Below are positions 35,401 to 47,023 of a stretch of 55,995 nt of DNA, piece by piece; position 1 is the stretch's first letter; each line of letters starts with the position of its first letter. The notes below the pieces were generated by a model. That model did no database searches. It saw only the letters and a program-made list of their open reading frames with translations, and was not told where the DNA came from. Position numbers and translations under genes: made by a program. This stretch comes from Neelides folsomi (Eukaryota; Arthropoda; Collembola; Neelipleona; Neelidae). The stretch is from the NCBI GenBank assembly GCA_034687125.1, contig JAQGBZ010000389.1:1-55995 (forward strand), in the 5' to 3' direction.

Positions 35401-36697
35401 AAATAGAAACAATTGTGAACCATGTGCGAATTAGTGATAAATACTGCTAAATGGAGTTTACAATAACCTTTCATATATTTTCTAATTACATGTGGATAAA
35501 TGAATCAAAGTTAAAAGATCAATTCTTACGTTTTTCATACAGTGTTGTTTAGAAGCGTCCGCTAATTGTCAGTGACAATTTTAAAGATGAGATCAAACAA
35601 TTTTTGCATTGAATAATTATATTCCCTTTGCAAATTAATTCAAATCCTAATAAATTCTTTTCACATTAGTAAATTAATAATAAATGAACAATTGGAATTA
35701 TAATTGATTATACTTATAAATTAGCAACATGTGGTGTTAATGAACACAAAGGGAATTAACCTTAGTTAGCTGGGTGTTAATTTCCACTGTATTAATGGAT
35801 GTGTTTGGTTTGAGTTGACTGCAAACCAACTGATTGCCTTGTGTGATTTTTCTTTGCACACTCTCTCCTTTTTGGCTCATTTACATTTTATATAAGAGGT
35901 AATAGATAGACTTTTCTTACACAGCACATTATATAATGTGGCTTCAGCATTCAACCCATCTACACAACCTGACTACAATAAATATACTTGGAATGACACT
36001 AGAGATTACATACAGTCATACGTAGTATTGAAACATGAAATAATTACCTACATATTACTTGCAACGTTGTAGCAATGTCAAAATACTTACAAAAGCCTAC
36101 AAGAGTATGTTTTGCTTACAAGTTTCAAGATCTATTATTTTGTATAAAGTTTCATCTATAATAAGCGGTATTAGGTTACTTGCTAAGAACTTGAATACTT
36201 TGTATAAAAACATGGACATAATGATATTGTCGCCTATTATTGTAAATTGTAAACCAACTGATAGATTATAATATTATAATATTAGTATTATAATAAGTAT
36301 GCATATAAGATTTTTGTGAGCAATGGAAAACTTTTATTTTATGAATATTTTATTACTTACTCGTTTATTAGTTAATAGTCATATTAGTCATTTACATGTA
36401 CATTTAAATGAAATTATAATATTATAATTATACTACATTTTATTCATTTAATATTTAATATAATGCTTGTGTTGGTTAAAATGCATGAATGTTTAATTAC
36501 AAGTTTTAACAAAGAAACAGACACAAAAGTGTACACCATACTATCTATGTATAAAGTATACTCTAGTAAATAAATTCATAATTCTCATTTTAATTATTAG
36601 TTATTAAAGTTATTATACATATTTTCAATCTTAACTTTAGAAATGTATTTTTATGTAAAGTAATATTTACAAATTAATTGTTAAATCCTTTGATGTT
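32470..36697. other. Gene-free stretch of about 4.2 kb
   Basis: No gene recognised. It holds one clear MITE (34580-34741, listed separately). Open frames here (for example 34873-35133, 36059-36271) have no family features. The region before the caspase gene's 3' end is very AT-rich. Confidence 0.45.
34580..34741. mobile_element. hAT-type MITE with 8-bp target duplication and internal TTAGG tract
   Basis: It is flanked by CAATTTGT on both sides (34572-34579 and 34742-34749). The ends are inverted repeats: left GGCTGGGATTTCGGAAAGCC, right (reversed) GGCTGACTTTCGGAAAGCC, about 23 bp with few mismatches. Inside are GGCTAGGTTAGGTTAGG (about 34641) and CCATGG palindromes. An 8-bp duplication fits hAT elements. 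It is 162 bp and non-coding. Confidence 0.8.
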
Positions 36698-39600
36698 CTA
36701 GAAATAAAATTTCTCGAATTTGATCATTGTAAAAGGGCAAGTCTGTTTATAGTCCTTAAAATCCGTATCAAAAAAGTAATTCATTTGATTTGCAACCTAA
36801 TAAAAAAAACAATTCATAAACAATTATTTCAAGTCATGAGAATTATTATTCAAAAAATTTTGTTTACCAATCTGAAAAGTTGAATGAGTTCAGTGTCTTT
36901 TCCTCGTTTTTCCATCATTTGTGAAAGTAAATGGATGAAAATTGAACCGATTCTTTTATATTCTGTTCTTAAGGAAGGATTTCCTCTTACACAAGATTTA
37001 AAAATGATGATTTTTTCACAATTGGCCCAATCATAAGTCAATGGAATTGAAGACAAATCATCATCCTCAAACCCACTAGGTGTAAGTTGACCCAAATATC
37101 TTCTACATGCTTGAATTGCAAATATTTTCGGGATTCTAATTAAGCCCTTTTTGCAATTAGCATTACTAAATTTGTCCACAATATCCTTTTGAATTTCAAC
37201 ATAGTTTAATTTATTTGTATCATAATCAAGTGGGAACAAACGATCTATAATAAAATAATAATAAATTCAAATATTTTGTTAGCTTCACATCTGATCTCGA
37301 TACCAACATAATGCGATTGCTATAGTATTATTTATAAATATACGTACATTTGTAGGATATGTAGAGTAGATATACCGATATTAAGTATAAAAACTTAGCA
37401 TTTATTTATATTATTTTTACCTTCTTGTCCATGGCTCGAGAAAACTAAAAAGCAAGCATTGTAATTCTTGACCTCGAACGCGTTTTTAAACGTTTCAATA
37501 GTTTCGATAATTTGCTGTTAACCAGTATAAAAATATAAATCGAAATTTGTCGAATTAAATTCTAGTCTCAAGTTTAGAAAAAGATTTGACTTTTGCCAAA
37601 ACGCGCAAGATTTAGTAAAGTTAAAAACACGTTCAGCATCACAATTAACAACTTACTAAATCCTGCGCCTTTTATCAAAAAGTCAAATCTTTTTTTAAAC
37701 TTGAGAGTATACAGGGTCATGTACAGATAATTTTAAACCATTGTAAAATTTAATGATTCTTACATTTTTGGTAAGATTTTCATAAGCATTTAAATTGAAT
37801 ATTTCAAATCCGCTTTTTTGTAGAGCAATTTTCATTTTTATTGAGTCATTTTCGGCCCCGTCTCTTCCATCGACAATATTTATTATCAAAGCAAGTCCCT
37901 GAATTGCTGGTTTCCGATTTTTCCGTGTTTCCCTTTCAATTGCGGTAAATTTGAAATGTTTGAAGTTTATAACTTCAATTAAACTCACATTATTTTTTCC
38001 ACAATTTTCATCCACCTATTTAAAAATTAATGAAATGTCTTTATAAATATTAAACAAAGGTTGTAACTGTTAATGTTTAATAATCATATTTTCATACTTT
38101 TTGAAAAATTTTAATTATCTCAGAACCATTCTCATTTTCTATTTGACTTTTTAAAATTTGGAAGACGCTTTGTGAATTTGTGGAATTTGATTTATTATAA
38201 TCTTTATTCAAAGATTTGTGAATGATCATGTCATTCCATTTAGGTATGACTCTTTTTCGTGTTCCATTGTCAAACTGAACAGGTCGATCGGAAACACCAA
38301 TTTGGAAGAGAAATATTTTGGGCAAATTTCTCATTTCTTCGAATTTTTCATTGTTGAATTTTTCCAAAATGTCGTCATGTATATCAAGAGAAAATTCCAC
38401 AGTAATTTGAATAGTGTCTTAAAAATATTTTATTATACAAACTTGTGTTAGATTGGATTAGGATAGGATAATGTGATCATTCTTAAAAGATGGATGGCTC
38501 TAATATTATTAGAATAATAAATAAATATTATTATTTAATAAAAAATAACCAAATGACATACTTTCATTTCCTTGACTTGCCATCCCAAAAATACAGCAAG
38601 AATATTCACTGGCTTTAAACCGGTTTTTAAATTCTGTCAAAACATTACCGAATTCCTGTAAAATTAAATCTTTTATTAACCTTTTGATGGTTAAGATTAC
38701 CTATACATTTTATATTTTAATGAAAATTATTTTCGGATATTTCTAATATTTTATTAATAAATTTGATGCAAAATTTACTGTTGCGTTTATTGGAAGTTCA
38801 CAATTTTCATCGTTGGGATTTTTTGATAAGCATTTTGCCAAATCAAAAATATCAAAGTTTTTGCTCTTTAACATTTTCTCCAACTTTTTGATATCGTTTG
38901 TTGCTCTGATTCTATCAAATTCCATACTTCGGGGTGAAATGGCGTTTATAAAAAGACACAATCCTTTTTTATTCTGTGATGGTGAAATGTATGGCTAAAA
39001 TCCAATTTTAATACAAAATTAACAATCGTGATATTTTTACGAACTATGGTTATATTAAATAAGATAAAGCAATTTATGTTTACTTTATTCTTGTATATTT
39101 TACTTTATTAATTGTAATTAGTTAAAATTAATTCCATATAAAAATCAGTTTATTGTGAAAATTGGGGAATTATTTTATTCTTGAATATTTAATACTTTTC
39201 TAAAAAGGTAGAATTAATATAAAAAAGTCATTAAATATTTACATTCTTAAAGATCTAAAGTGCTTACATTAAATTTGACTATTTTCATTTTATTGTAATC
39301 ATGGAAAATGGCTTCATCCGTTTCCTCACTGGGAATTTTCATCGATTCTGTTATCATATTTTCTGTTTGGGATCCGTCAACATTGTCAACTAAAATGTTA
39401 TTGAAGGAATGCACATTAATTGTTTTCAAAATCATATTTTTATTTATTATGATAAAAATAAAATTTCAAAATACCAGCATTATTTGTTGCATTTCTGGAG
39501 GTCGAGGGGCCTCCTGTGCCTTTGAGGGAAAAATCAATGTGCTATTTAACTATTTACTTTTATGCAATATTTTAGATATATGTATATAGTCATTGCAGCA

Positions 39601-40365
39601 TACTATTGCATTGGCTGACCCTTTTTTAATTTAACTATTTCAGTTAAAAATGGCTGAAAATGTCACCATAGGTCAACAAACATGTTTGCAATTTTAGCAT
39701 TAAAAATCTTAGGGGGGTTTGGATAAATCACAATGAGCTTGTTTTCAAAAAATATTTAAAAAAAGGTCCGTCAGTGGTAGGCTGCGCGGACTATACCTAC
39801 TTAAAAGAAATAGCATTATATACTAGCTATACAACGAGATTTAATTAGAATCAGAAATAATTTTAATATTTTATTATTTGCATTTTCATTTATATCATTT
39901 TCATTAATATAACAATATTGATTTATTAAAGAAATACATATTACCGAGCTCGTTGATTTTTTTGAGTCTTTCTTCAATTTGCCTCGCCGGACCATGCCAT
40001 TTCAATAAATTACTATTTAAAATTTCTAACAAATCTATGGCACCAACAACAGTTTTTGAATTATCAATCCAATTTCTTATTCCTTGTTGATATGCGACAA
40101 AAGGAGAAGCTTTGTCATCTTTATATTGTCCATAAATTGCTTGTTGATCAATTGCATGAAAAAATAGTTCACGCTTATAGTATTCATATTGGCCTGAAAG
40201 CTCCTCTGCTATTATACGAATTTCTTCTGAAAAATTATAGAGAAAAAATTACCGAAAATGTAGAAATTTTAATATTACATTTTTTACCTTTTACTTGGGT
40301 ATATAGTAAATACATAATAATAACATAATAATTAATAAAATATGGAAATTACCGTTCGTGAGCAT
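36698..40365 (-). CDS. Two-domain caspase: helical N-terminus, pseudo-caspase, then active-type caspase
   Basis: Ten exons (40365-40353, 40226-39945, 39389-39268, 38994-38779, 38655-38562, 38417-38098, 38015-37764, 37514-37421, 37244-36868, 36796-36698) join in phase to give about 622 residues. Caspases are cysteine proteases of cell death and immunity. Residues about 1-98 are helical (WIDNSKTVVGAIDLLEIL, LLKWHGPARQIEERL), perhaps a death-fold domain. Domain 1 (about 140-349) follows the caspase plan but has FGMASQGNE where the catalytic His motif should be, and KIFLFQIGVSD where QACRG should be, so both catalytic residues are lost. Domain 2 (about 350-622) keeps the Arg motif GRDGAENDS, the catalytic His (SSHGQEG), the catalytic Cys (FAIQACRRYLG), and the p10 segment SLRTEYKRIGSIFIHLL, and ends KQTCPFTMIKFEKFYF. 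An Asp-rich linker (GFEDDDLSS) could be the p20/p10 cut site. The pseudo-domain could act as an in-chain regulator. Confidence 0.85.
37567..37705. mobile_element. MITE in a caspase-gene intron
   Basis: The left arm CTCAAGTTTAGAAAAAGATT, continuing GACTTTT, is matched in reverse complement by the right arm ending AAACTTGAG at 37705. Similarity extends about 55 bp with small gaps (CGCGCAAGATTTAGTAA against GCGCAGGATTTAGTAA). The length is about 139 bp. It lies between exons 7 and 8 of the caspase gene. The target duplication is unclear (perhaps AGT). Confidence 0.65.
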
Positions 40366-40575
40366 GTTAAAAGTTAATTATTTCTTTTAACAAAATATTT
40401 AAACAATTGAGTAAAGTCTTCGAAAATTTAGTTTGAATTAATCAATTCAATTAAGACGCAATATTTTTGAAGATCAATTTAATGTCTTGGTTGGCTGAAA
40501 CTTGTTTGTACAATGTTAGTTATTGCTATTGCTAAATTGCAGATTATTTAAATGAAGTGTCTGTGAACAAAAACC

Positions 40576-40608
<33 letters not shown>

Positions 40609-42539
40609 TATGTATACCCAAGTTCCACGTCATACTCGCTACAAAACACATTGTCACCAGCATCTCAACCATACTCTATAATATTGTCTTTAAAAGATTT
40701 AGAAACATCAGAGCATCTTTAACACTATATTTTATAGACACATTGTATAATATCTATATGATTTTATTATAATATAAGTATTATTAAGTTTATATATTTT
40801 ATTCAATATCCAATGTGTTATAAAAACGTTAATATCGAGTAATGAAGTTAAATTCCCATGCATCATTCGTTTACATTTATTATTAACCTCTACTTTATAA
40901 ACATTTTGAGTATATGTTATATCTATGTATATTACAATTTACAATATAATGTAATGTAACATTATATTAAAGCAAGAGATAAAAAATCCGATATTGCTTA
41001 AAAATTACATATCATTAAATTAGAAGATTATCGTGGGATGTAAGTATAAGACTAATGGCTAAAAAAGGGTCGTATTGTTCACTGCTGTCTAATGTGTCAC
41101 TAACACTTTCCTCTTATGATTTAAAAAAAGCGAAATATTTACAATTTTGAAGGTGCGTGTATAGGTATCGCAAGATTTAGTATTTTAGTTAAATACATTT
41201 ATAGGGAACTTTTGTTCACTATAACTTAACTTACTATTTATTTCAAACACTTTCCTCCATAATTTTTAATAAAGTGAGATAGCCATTTTGAAGTTATATT
41301 AGATACCTAAAACCTTCATAAATACCACTGATAAATTTCTAGTTATCGCAGGATTAGTTATTTTACGTTATTATACATAGGCTACAGGGAAGTTTAGTAC
41401 TTACAAGTGAGTAACGTCTAAATCCAGCTAATAGTTTGCAACAATTAGTGCTATGAGACTAAATACTGCCTCGGGAAGAGATGTTTAAAGAATATGTATT
41501 ATATTATTATTATGTATTATTCAAATTTGGTTTTACTTTTATTCATTTAAAAGAAAAGTTTTATACCTTTTAAATATGAATATTTAATGCTTAAATTTTT
41601 ATCAAAGGAAAAACATTTCGTAATAGAGATATTACGTTATTACATGTTCACCTATTAATGATATAGTGACATTTGCTTTTATTACCCTAATGGGCAATGG
41701 GCATATGACTTCACGCGTTTACGCTTGTTTTTTATTGTACATATTTTAATATAATTAAATTTTATATTTCTATTGGGTATATTAGTTATAGTTAGGTAAT
41801 CATCTTTTATCATTAATACTACGTTATATTTTAAATATTATCTATGTATTTTCTATCTATTATTAATGTTAATCAATTCTATTTATTATACATATTATGA
41901 ACCAACTAAATTAATTATAAGTTAAATCATTATTTTGTATCATTAAGCTATACCCACTTTAACATTTTTCGTCGATTTTTGATTTTATTACATAATTCAA
42001 TAATAGTACTTCAATCATGACTAACATTAAGATTTGATATCAGAGTAATCATTGCCTTCAATCAGAAGCTCAATAGTTAATTTAGCGCGTTGGAGAAACC
42101 TTTAATGTAAAAAATCCCACAGTTTATTAAATCATAATATACATTCAAAGCATGAGAAGCTTTAAAAGAGTTCAAACATTAGGATTTGTTGTGACTTTCC
42201 ACGCTACGTCACTCCACTCCTTTCTTTGCCAATTCGCATTCATTTTTATTTATTGTTTCACATTTCTTCTGCGGAACTTTTCCTTCTATTCCTCACATAT
42301 TTCATATCCATATATAAATGTTATCCAGAGTTCTCTCCCCAACTGCATGACTCCGTTCATATCATTTTAACGCAGAGTTGTTTCCTTATCATTCAATTTC
42401 ATATGTCAAGCTGGCATGAGCTGAAGTGTGCCCGCATTTCATTTCGCAGAATTCGAACCAACTGCAACTTGCATTCATTCAACATTACATTTTCCACACG
42501 AACTCTCAACACTCAACATTCACAAGTTGAACCAAAAGG
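40366..42539. other. Intergenic stretch with a TA microsatellite
   Basis: About 2.2 kb without a recognised gene. A run of alternating A and T lies at about 40578-40606. The caspase promoter should be at the left end and the carotenoid oxygenase promoter and 5' UTR at the right end (TGACTTTCCACGCTACGTCA near 42190 is locally less AT-rich). Confidence 0.45.
40578..40606. repeat. (TA)n microsatellite
   Basis: An uninterrupted alternating A/T run of about 29 bases. Confidence 0.9.
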
Positions 42540-45140
42540 ATGGAACTCGACTTTAAGCACGTTTTGAAAAATGCACAAGAAATTCTCACACCCGAAGTTG
42601 GGAAAATTAAAGGTATTTCACAATTCATCTTTTAAATGTTTCCTTAAACAAATGGTTTAAATTATTACATTAACTTTAAAACATTGGATCATTGGCCTCT
42701 GCTGTCACTTCAAAATGTTTATTTTAAAATCTTTAAAGGTCAAATACCAGAATGGCTCAAAGGAAATTATTATAGAGTTGGTCCTGGCTATTTCGACTTC
42801 AGCGACGGCTTCTCAATGAATCATTTTTATGATGGTAATTAATGACATTAATTAGTGAGCATTAACTGTAATAAAGGGAATTAATAAAGTGATTTTTGAA
42901 TGCAGGTTATGCTCTTCTGTCCAAGTTTGAAATTCTTAATGAAACTGTCGAGTTTCAACAACGGTTCTTGCAAAGCGAAACTTACCAACGTTCCGTTGCC
43001 GTAAACCGTCCGGTAATGGATTCAAAGATTATAATTCATTCTTATATTCTTTTTTTAATAATAAAACTTTAAGCTCAAAAGTCCAATGGAAGTATTTTGA
43101 TTCGTTTTATATGTTTGCAGATAGCAATGGAATTTGGCACTCGAGCTTACCCAGACAAGAATAAAAACTTTTTTTCTCGGACTCTCAGCTCAATTGTAAG
43201 TTGAACTTTTATTCAATTCATTTCAATTCATTTCAATTCATTCAAATTTACTCTTTAATACAGATTAAACTAATCTGTATTTTAATATCTATTATGAGTT
43301 CATGAGTTATGTTATGCTTATTAACTTTTAACAATGTGAATTTTATATTTTTAAGATCCCAATGGACCTCTCCGATAATACAATTTGTACTGTGTTCAAC
43401 TTAGGATCTGATATATTTACTTGCAATGATAGTTGCTTTGTTTGGAAATTCAATCGAAACGATTTAACTTCTGAAGAGAAATTTGACACGAACAAGTTTT
43501 GTGGTTTAAGTGGTGTGATTCCTCATACACTTGCAGGTAACGTTATTCTTCATATCACATTGTGCTAAATCTCAATAGCTCTACTTTTACTCAACATACA
43601 ACTCAATTTACTGTTTTATCAATATGTCAATTATCAAACCTTATAATTTTGGGAATTTGTATAGATTCTGAAAATGTTTATTTTCTCGGATTTTCAATGA
43701 TGACTGGCCTTAAATTCAGTATTGTGAAGACGCCTCACCCCAAAGAAGGCGAAAGTGCAAAAGAAGCTTTGAAGAATTCTACCATTGTTGCTTCATTTGT
43801 GGGTAATAATAATAATACATACAAATACATAAATATATCATACTATGTAAGTATATTAATATGAAAGGAAATTTGTGCTAACTTATTGATTATTGTTACA
43901 ATTAAAAAATTAATTTTTTAAATCATTTGTTAAAAGGTCGTTGGGCTACAAGTATCAATTATCTTCACAGCTTTGCTATGACTGAGAATTATTTCATCCT
44001 TGTTGATCAGCCTTTATTGCTCGGGATGAAGAAACTTGCAACTTCTGCTCTTAGCGGAAAATCTCTACTTGAAATCCTCGATTGGCAGGTTATAAAATTA
44101 AAAATCAATTTTGGATTTAATTGTTAGTTAATTCACAATGCACAATACACCTATGATATTAGATAATTTAGATATGATATAATGTTTCATTAGTGTTGTT
44201 GATAACATAAAGTAGATAGATAAAACTTAACAAATAATACTTACAACTAAAAGTAAAACTGCTATTATTTTCTAATTACGTAAAAAAATAAATTACATAA
44301 ATCGAATATTTGAATTTATAGGCAAATGAAAAGAATCATTTTTTCATCATTGAGAAATCCACCGGGAAGAAAATTCCATTTGAATTTGCTTCTGATGATA
44401 CTTTCTTCTATTACCATTTTGTCAATTGCTACGAAGAAGAAGGACATGTGAGGCAACAAAATTTAATTTTATGATCGTTATTTTATTTAGATCGTAAAAT
44501 ATCATGTTTCGTATTAATTTAATGATGTTTTCAGGTTGTGATTGACATTCATACCTATTCGGATCCTTCCTATCTCCACAGCTTGGAATTGAAGAAGCTT
44601 CGGAACAACGTTCTCGGGAATTTCCAACCATCTCAAATTAAACGTTTCGTCATTCCACTTTTAACGGAAAAGGAAGGGATTTTGGATGATGTGAATCTTG
44701 TAACATTGCCAAAAACAGTGGCTTCGGCAGTCAAGCGTGGAAAAATCATCACATTGAATCCTCAGCTCCTTGACGTGAACGAGATCGAGACGACGACGAT
44801 CAACCCGAATTATTATGGAAAAAAACATTCATATTTGTACTCCAACGGGAACGCGTTTTACACCAATGCTTCCAGCGCCCTTTTCAAATACAATCTCAAT
44901 TCATCAGAAGTTAAGATTTGGAAGGAAGGTCAATGTATTCCTGGAGAAATCATTTTTATTCCAAATCCAAAAGGGACATGTGAAGATGACGGGATTTGTA
45001 TTTCGGCCGTTACGGAAGGAGGAAAAGAGAAAAAAGGATTTCTTCTCTTTTTGGATGGAAAAACATTTGAGGAAATTGGGAGAGCGGAATTCAATTCCAT
45101 TCCATTGGCATTACATGGAACTTTTCTTATGAATAAATAA
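42540..45140 (+). CDS. Carotenoid cleavage oxygenase (BCO/NinaB/RPE65 family)
   Basis: Nine exons (42540-42612, 42739-42834, 42906-43012, 43121-43195, 43356-43536, 43665-43802, 43937-44088, 44322-44447, 44535-45140) join in phase to give 517 residues, normal for the family. These iron enzymes cleave or isomerise carotenoids or retinyl esters, for example to make retinal for vision. The N-terminal family signature appears as GQIPEWLKGNYYRVGPG, followed by FSMNHFYDGYALLSKFEI. The four iron-binding histidines are visible in VIPHTLAD, INYLHSFAMTENYF, FYYHFVNCYEE and LALHGTF at the end. No signal peptide is present, so it is likely cytosolic or membrane-associated. Whether it cuts beta-carotene (BCO1/NinaB) or another substrate cannot be told. 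Confidence 0.95.
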
Positions 45141-45442
45141 ATCGGTTTGGATTAATTAAATTGATTTCATTTAATAAAATATGTATACAATATATGATTC
45201 TCTTTCGTATTACATAATAGATTATTAGTAAATTAAGGAGATGCTTTATATTAACACTAATTAAATTTTAATGAATGAAGCCAAAAACATAATAATATTA
45301 ATATAAATAAATGGACACTTTAAAATTAAATGAAAAATTATTAAATGAGAAATAAGGCTCAATAGAATACATTTTTTTTATTTATTTAATGATCCTTTTT
45401 ATTCACATTATTATTGATGGTGACAAATAAATTTATATATTT

Positions 45443-46091
45443 TTATGCTTCTGGTGGATCACATGAAATAGTTGATCTAATCCAATATTTTTCTTTGGGG
45501 GCTAATCCCTCACCGTCCACAAATTGGAAGGATTCTTTTTGGGGGTCATTTGGATCGCAATCAGTTTTGTAGAATATTGTCATGCAGTATGGAACGACAG
45601 AGTTCCATCTTCCTCTTTGGACATAATCGATTCTGTTGTAAACAACCGTGTTGGGTAAATTTAAACAACCGTTTGTTTTGGTGATATGAACGCCATCATG
45701 AGTCCAGTTATGGGCTGTAATTAAATAAAATATAAATTTCTAATATATTTTTTTCGAAACATATTGTGATTGGAATATTTATTCAAATGATTATTTACCT
45801 CCGTCCTCTTTGTGATAAGTAGCTACGAATTTCACAGTTGGCCAATCTGGTTGTTTTACTATTTAATACAGTTAAATATTGCATCATTTCAACTTTATGT
45901 ATACTATACAATTATTTATTATGTGTGTTTTAAACGAGATCCAATTTAATGAACAATGATTTTAGATTTAATTTCATACCTGATGGAGGTGGTGTATCTT
46001 GAATTTCATTAGCTACTTCTTCTGTTGCAGAGATGTTAATGATTGTAATTATAAATATAAATACAAAGATACTCAAATTTTTAAAATCCAT
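45443..46091 (-). CDS. Small secreted protein of unknown family
   Basis: Three exons (46091-45980, 45858-45799, 45714-45443) join in phase to give 147 residues. A signal peptide (MDFKNLSIFVFIFIITIINI) and a short acidic/Pro segment (DTPPPSV) precede a compact domain: DWPTVKFVATYHKEDG, NGCLNLPNTVVYNRIDYVQR, VVPYCMTIFYKTDCDP and EKYWIRSTISCDPPEA. Four cysteines in the mature part suggest two disulfides, and the alternating hydrophobic pattern suggests a beta-rich fold. I do not recognise the family. It is convergent with the carotenoid oxygenase (about 300 bp between the ends). Confidence 0.75.
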
Positions 46092-47023
46092 TTTAACAAG
46101 AAGCCTATAAAATTTACTTTAAATAACTTAAAGTTACTATTAAGAAAATAAAGTGGTGATATACCCAATGAAATTTAGTGTAATACTCTCAAGATATTTG
46201 ACGATTATTTTTTAAAAATATTAATATCCGGAAATGAATAATAAAATCATGAAAACAAAAACATTTTGTACCTCCCTTTAAATACACATAGAATATACTC
46301 ATTTAGTTTCAACCTGTAAATAATTCTTAGAAAAAATACCAATTATAGGCTTTCTGAATTTATTATTACTACACTTATTAGAATAGGAGACTTTAATGCA
46401 TTCATCTATCTGATATGTTACTTATAAATTTCAACAGTTCGATGCCACTAACTTTAAACTTAATTGAAAATTATATGCTAAAAATTAACCAAAAATACGA
46501 AGAATTTCATTAAATTTATATTTAAATTTTTAAATGCCTCAATTTTAAAGGAATTTAATTTTACCAATTGATGAAAAATTGTAATTTAACATTCGTTTAA
46601 ATCACAATTTTTCTTCCTTTGTAAAATATGAAACAAAGATGAAAAACAATATTTTCCTTATATAAATTTATTCGTTTCATTTAATGACTTGGTTAGACTC
46701 TGAATGTCTGCTCAAATGCTTCAATATGACTTGAATCTGATTACATCATTACATTTATTAGTTATTGAACTTTTTAATTATTAGATTTAACTACAGATTT
46801 AACATCAATAATTGAATGACTGACTATTTAGGTAACTATTTAGAATATGACTTTTGAAACTTTTGAAATTACAGCATTAGTTTTTTTAAAATCAAGTTAC
46901 AAGATTTAAAATGTTTAGATTTATCAAGTTTAGTTTTAGAGAGTAAACCTTAGTAAGTTTTAATTTAAGTTTAATAAATTTACTTTTAGGTAAAATTTGA
47001 CTTCAGGTGGGGTTTTTTGTTCC
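46092..47023. other. Intergenic stretch of about 0.9 kb
   Basis: AT-rich DNA with no gene seen. It should hold the promoter of the small secreted gene (left) and the 3' UTR of GCLC (right). Confidence 0.4.

Noticed and set aside
42152..42567. Two open frames just upstream of the carotenoid oxygenase
   Set aside because: They lie in its likely 5' UTR/promoter and overlap the real start; hydrophobic runs come from T-rich DNA.
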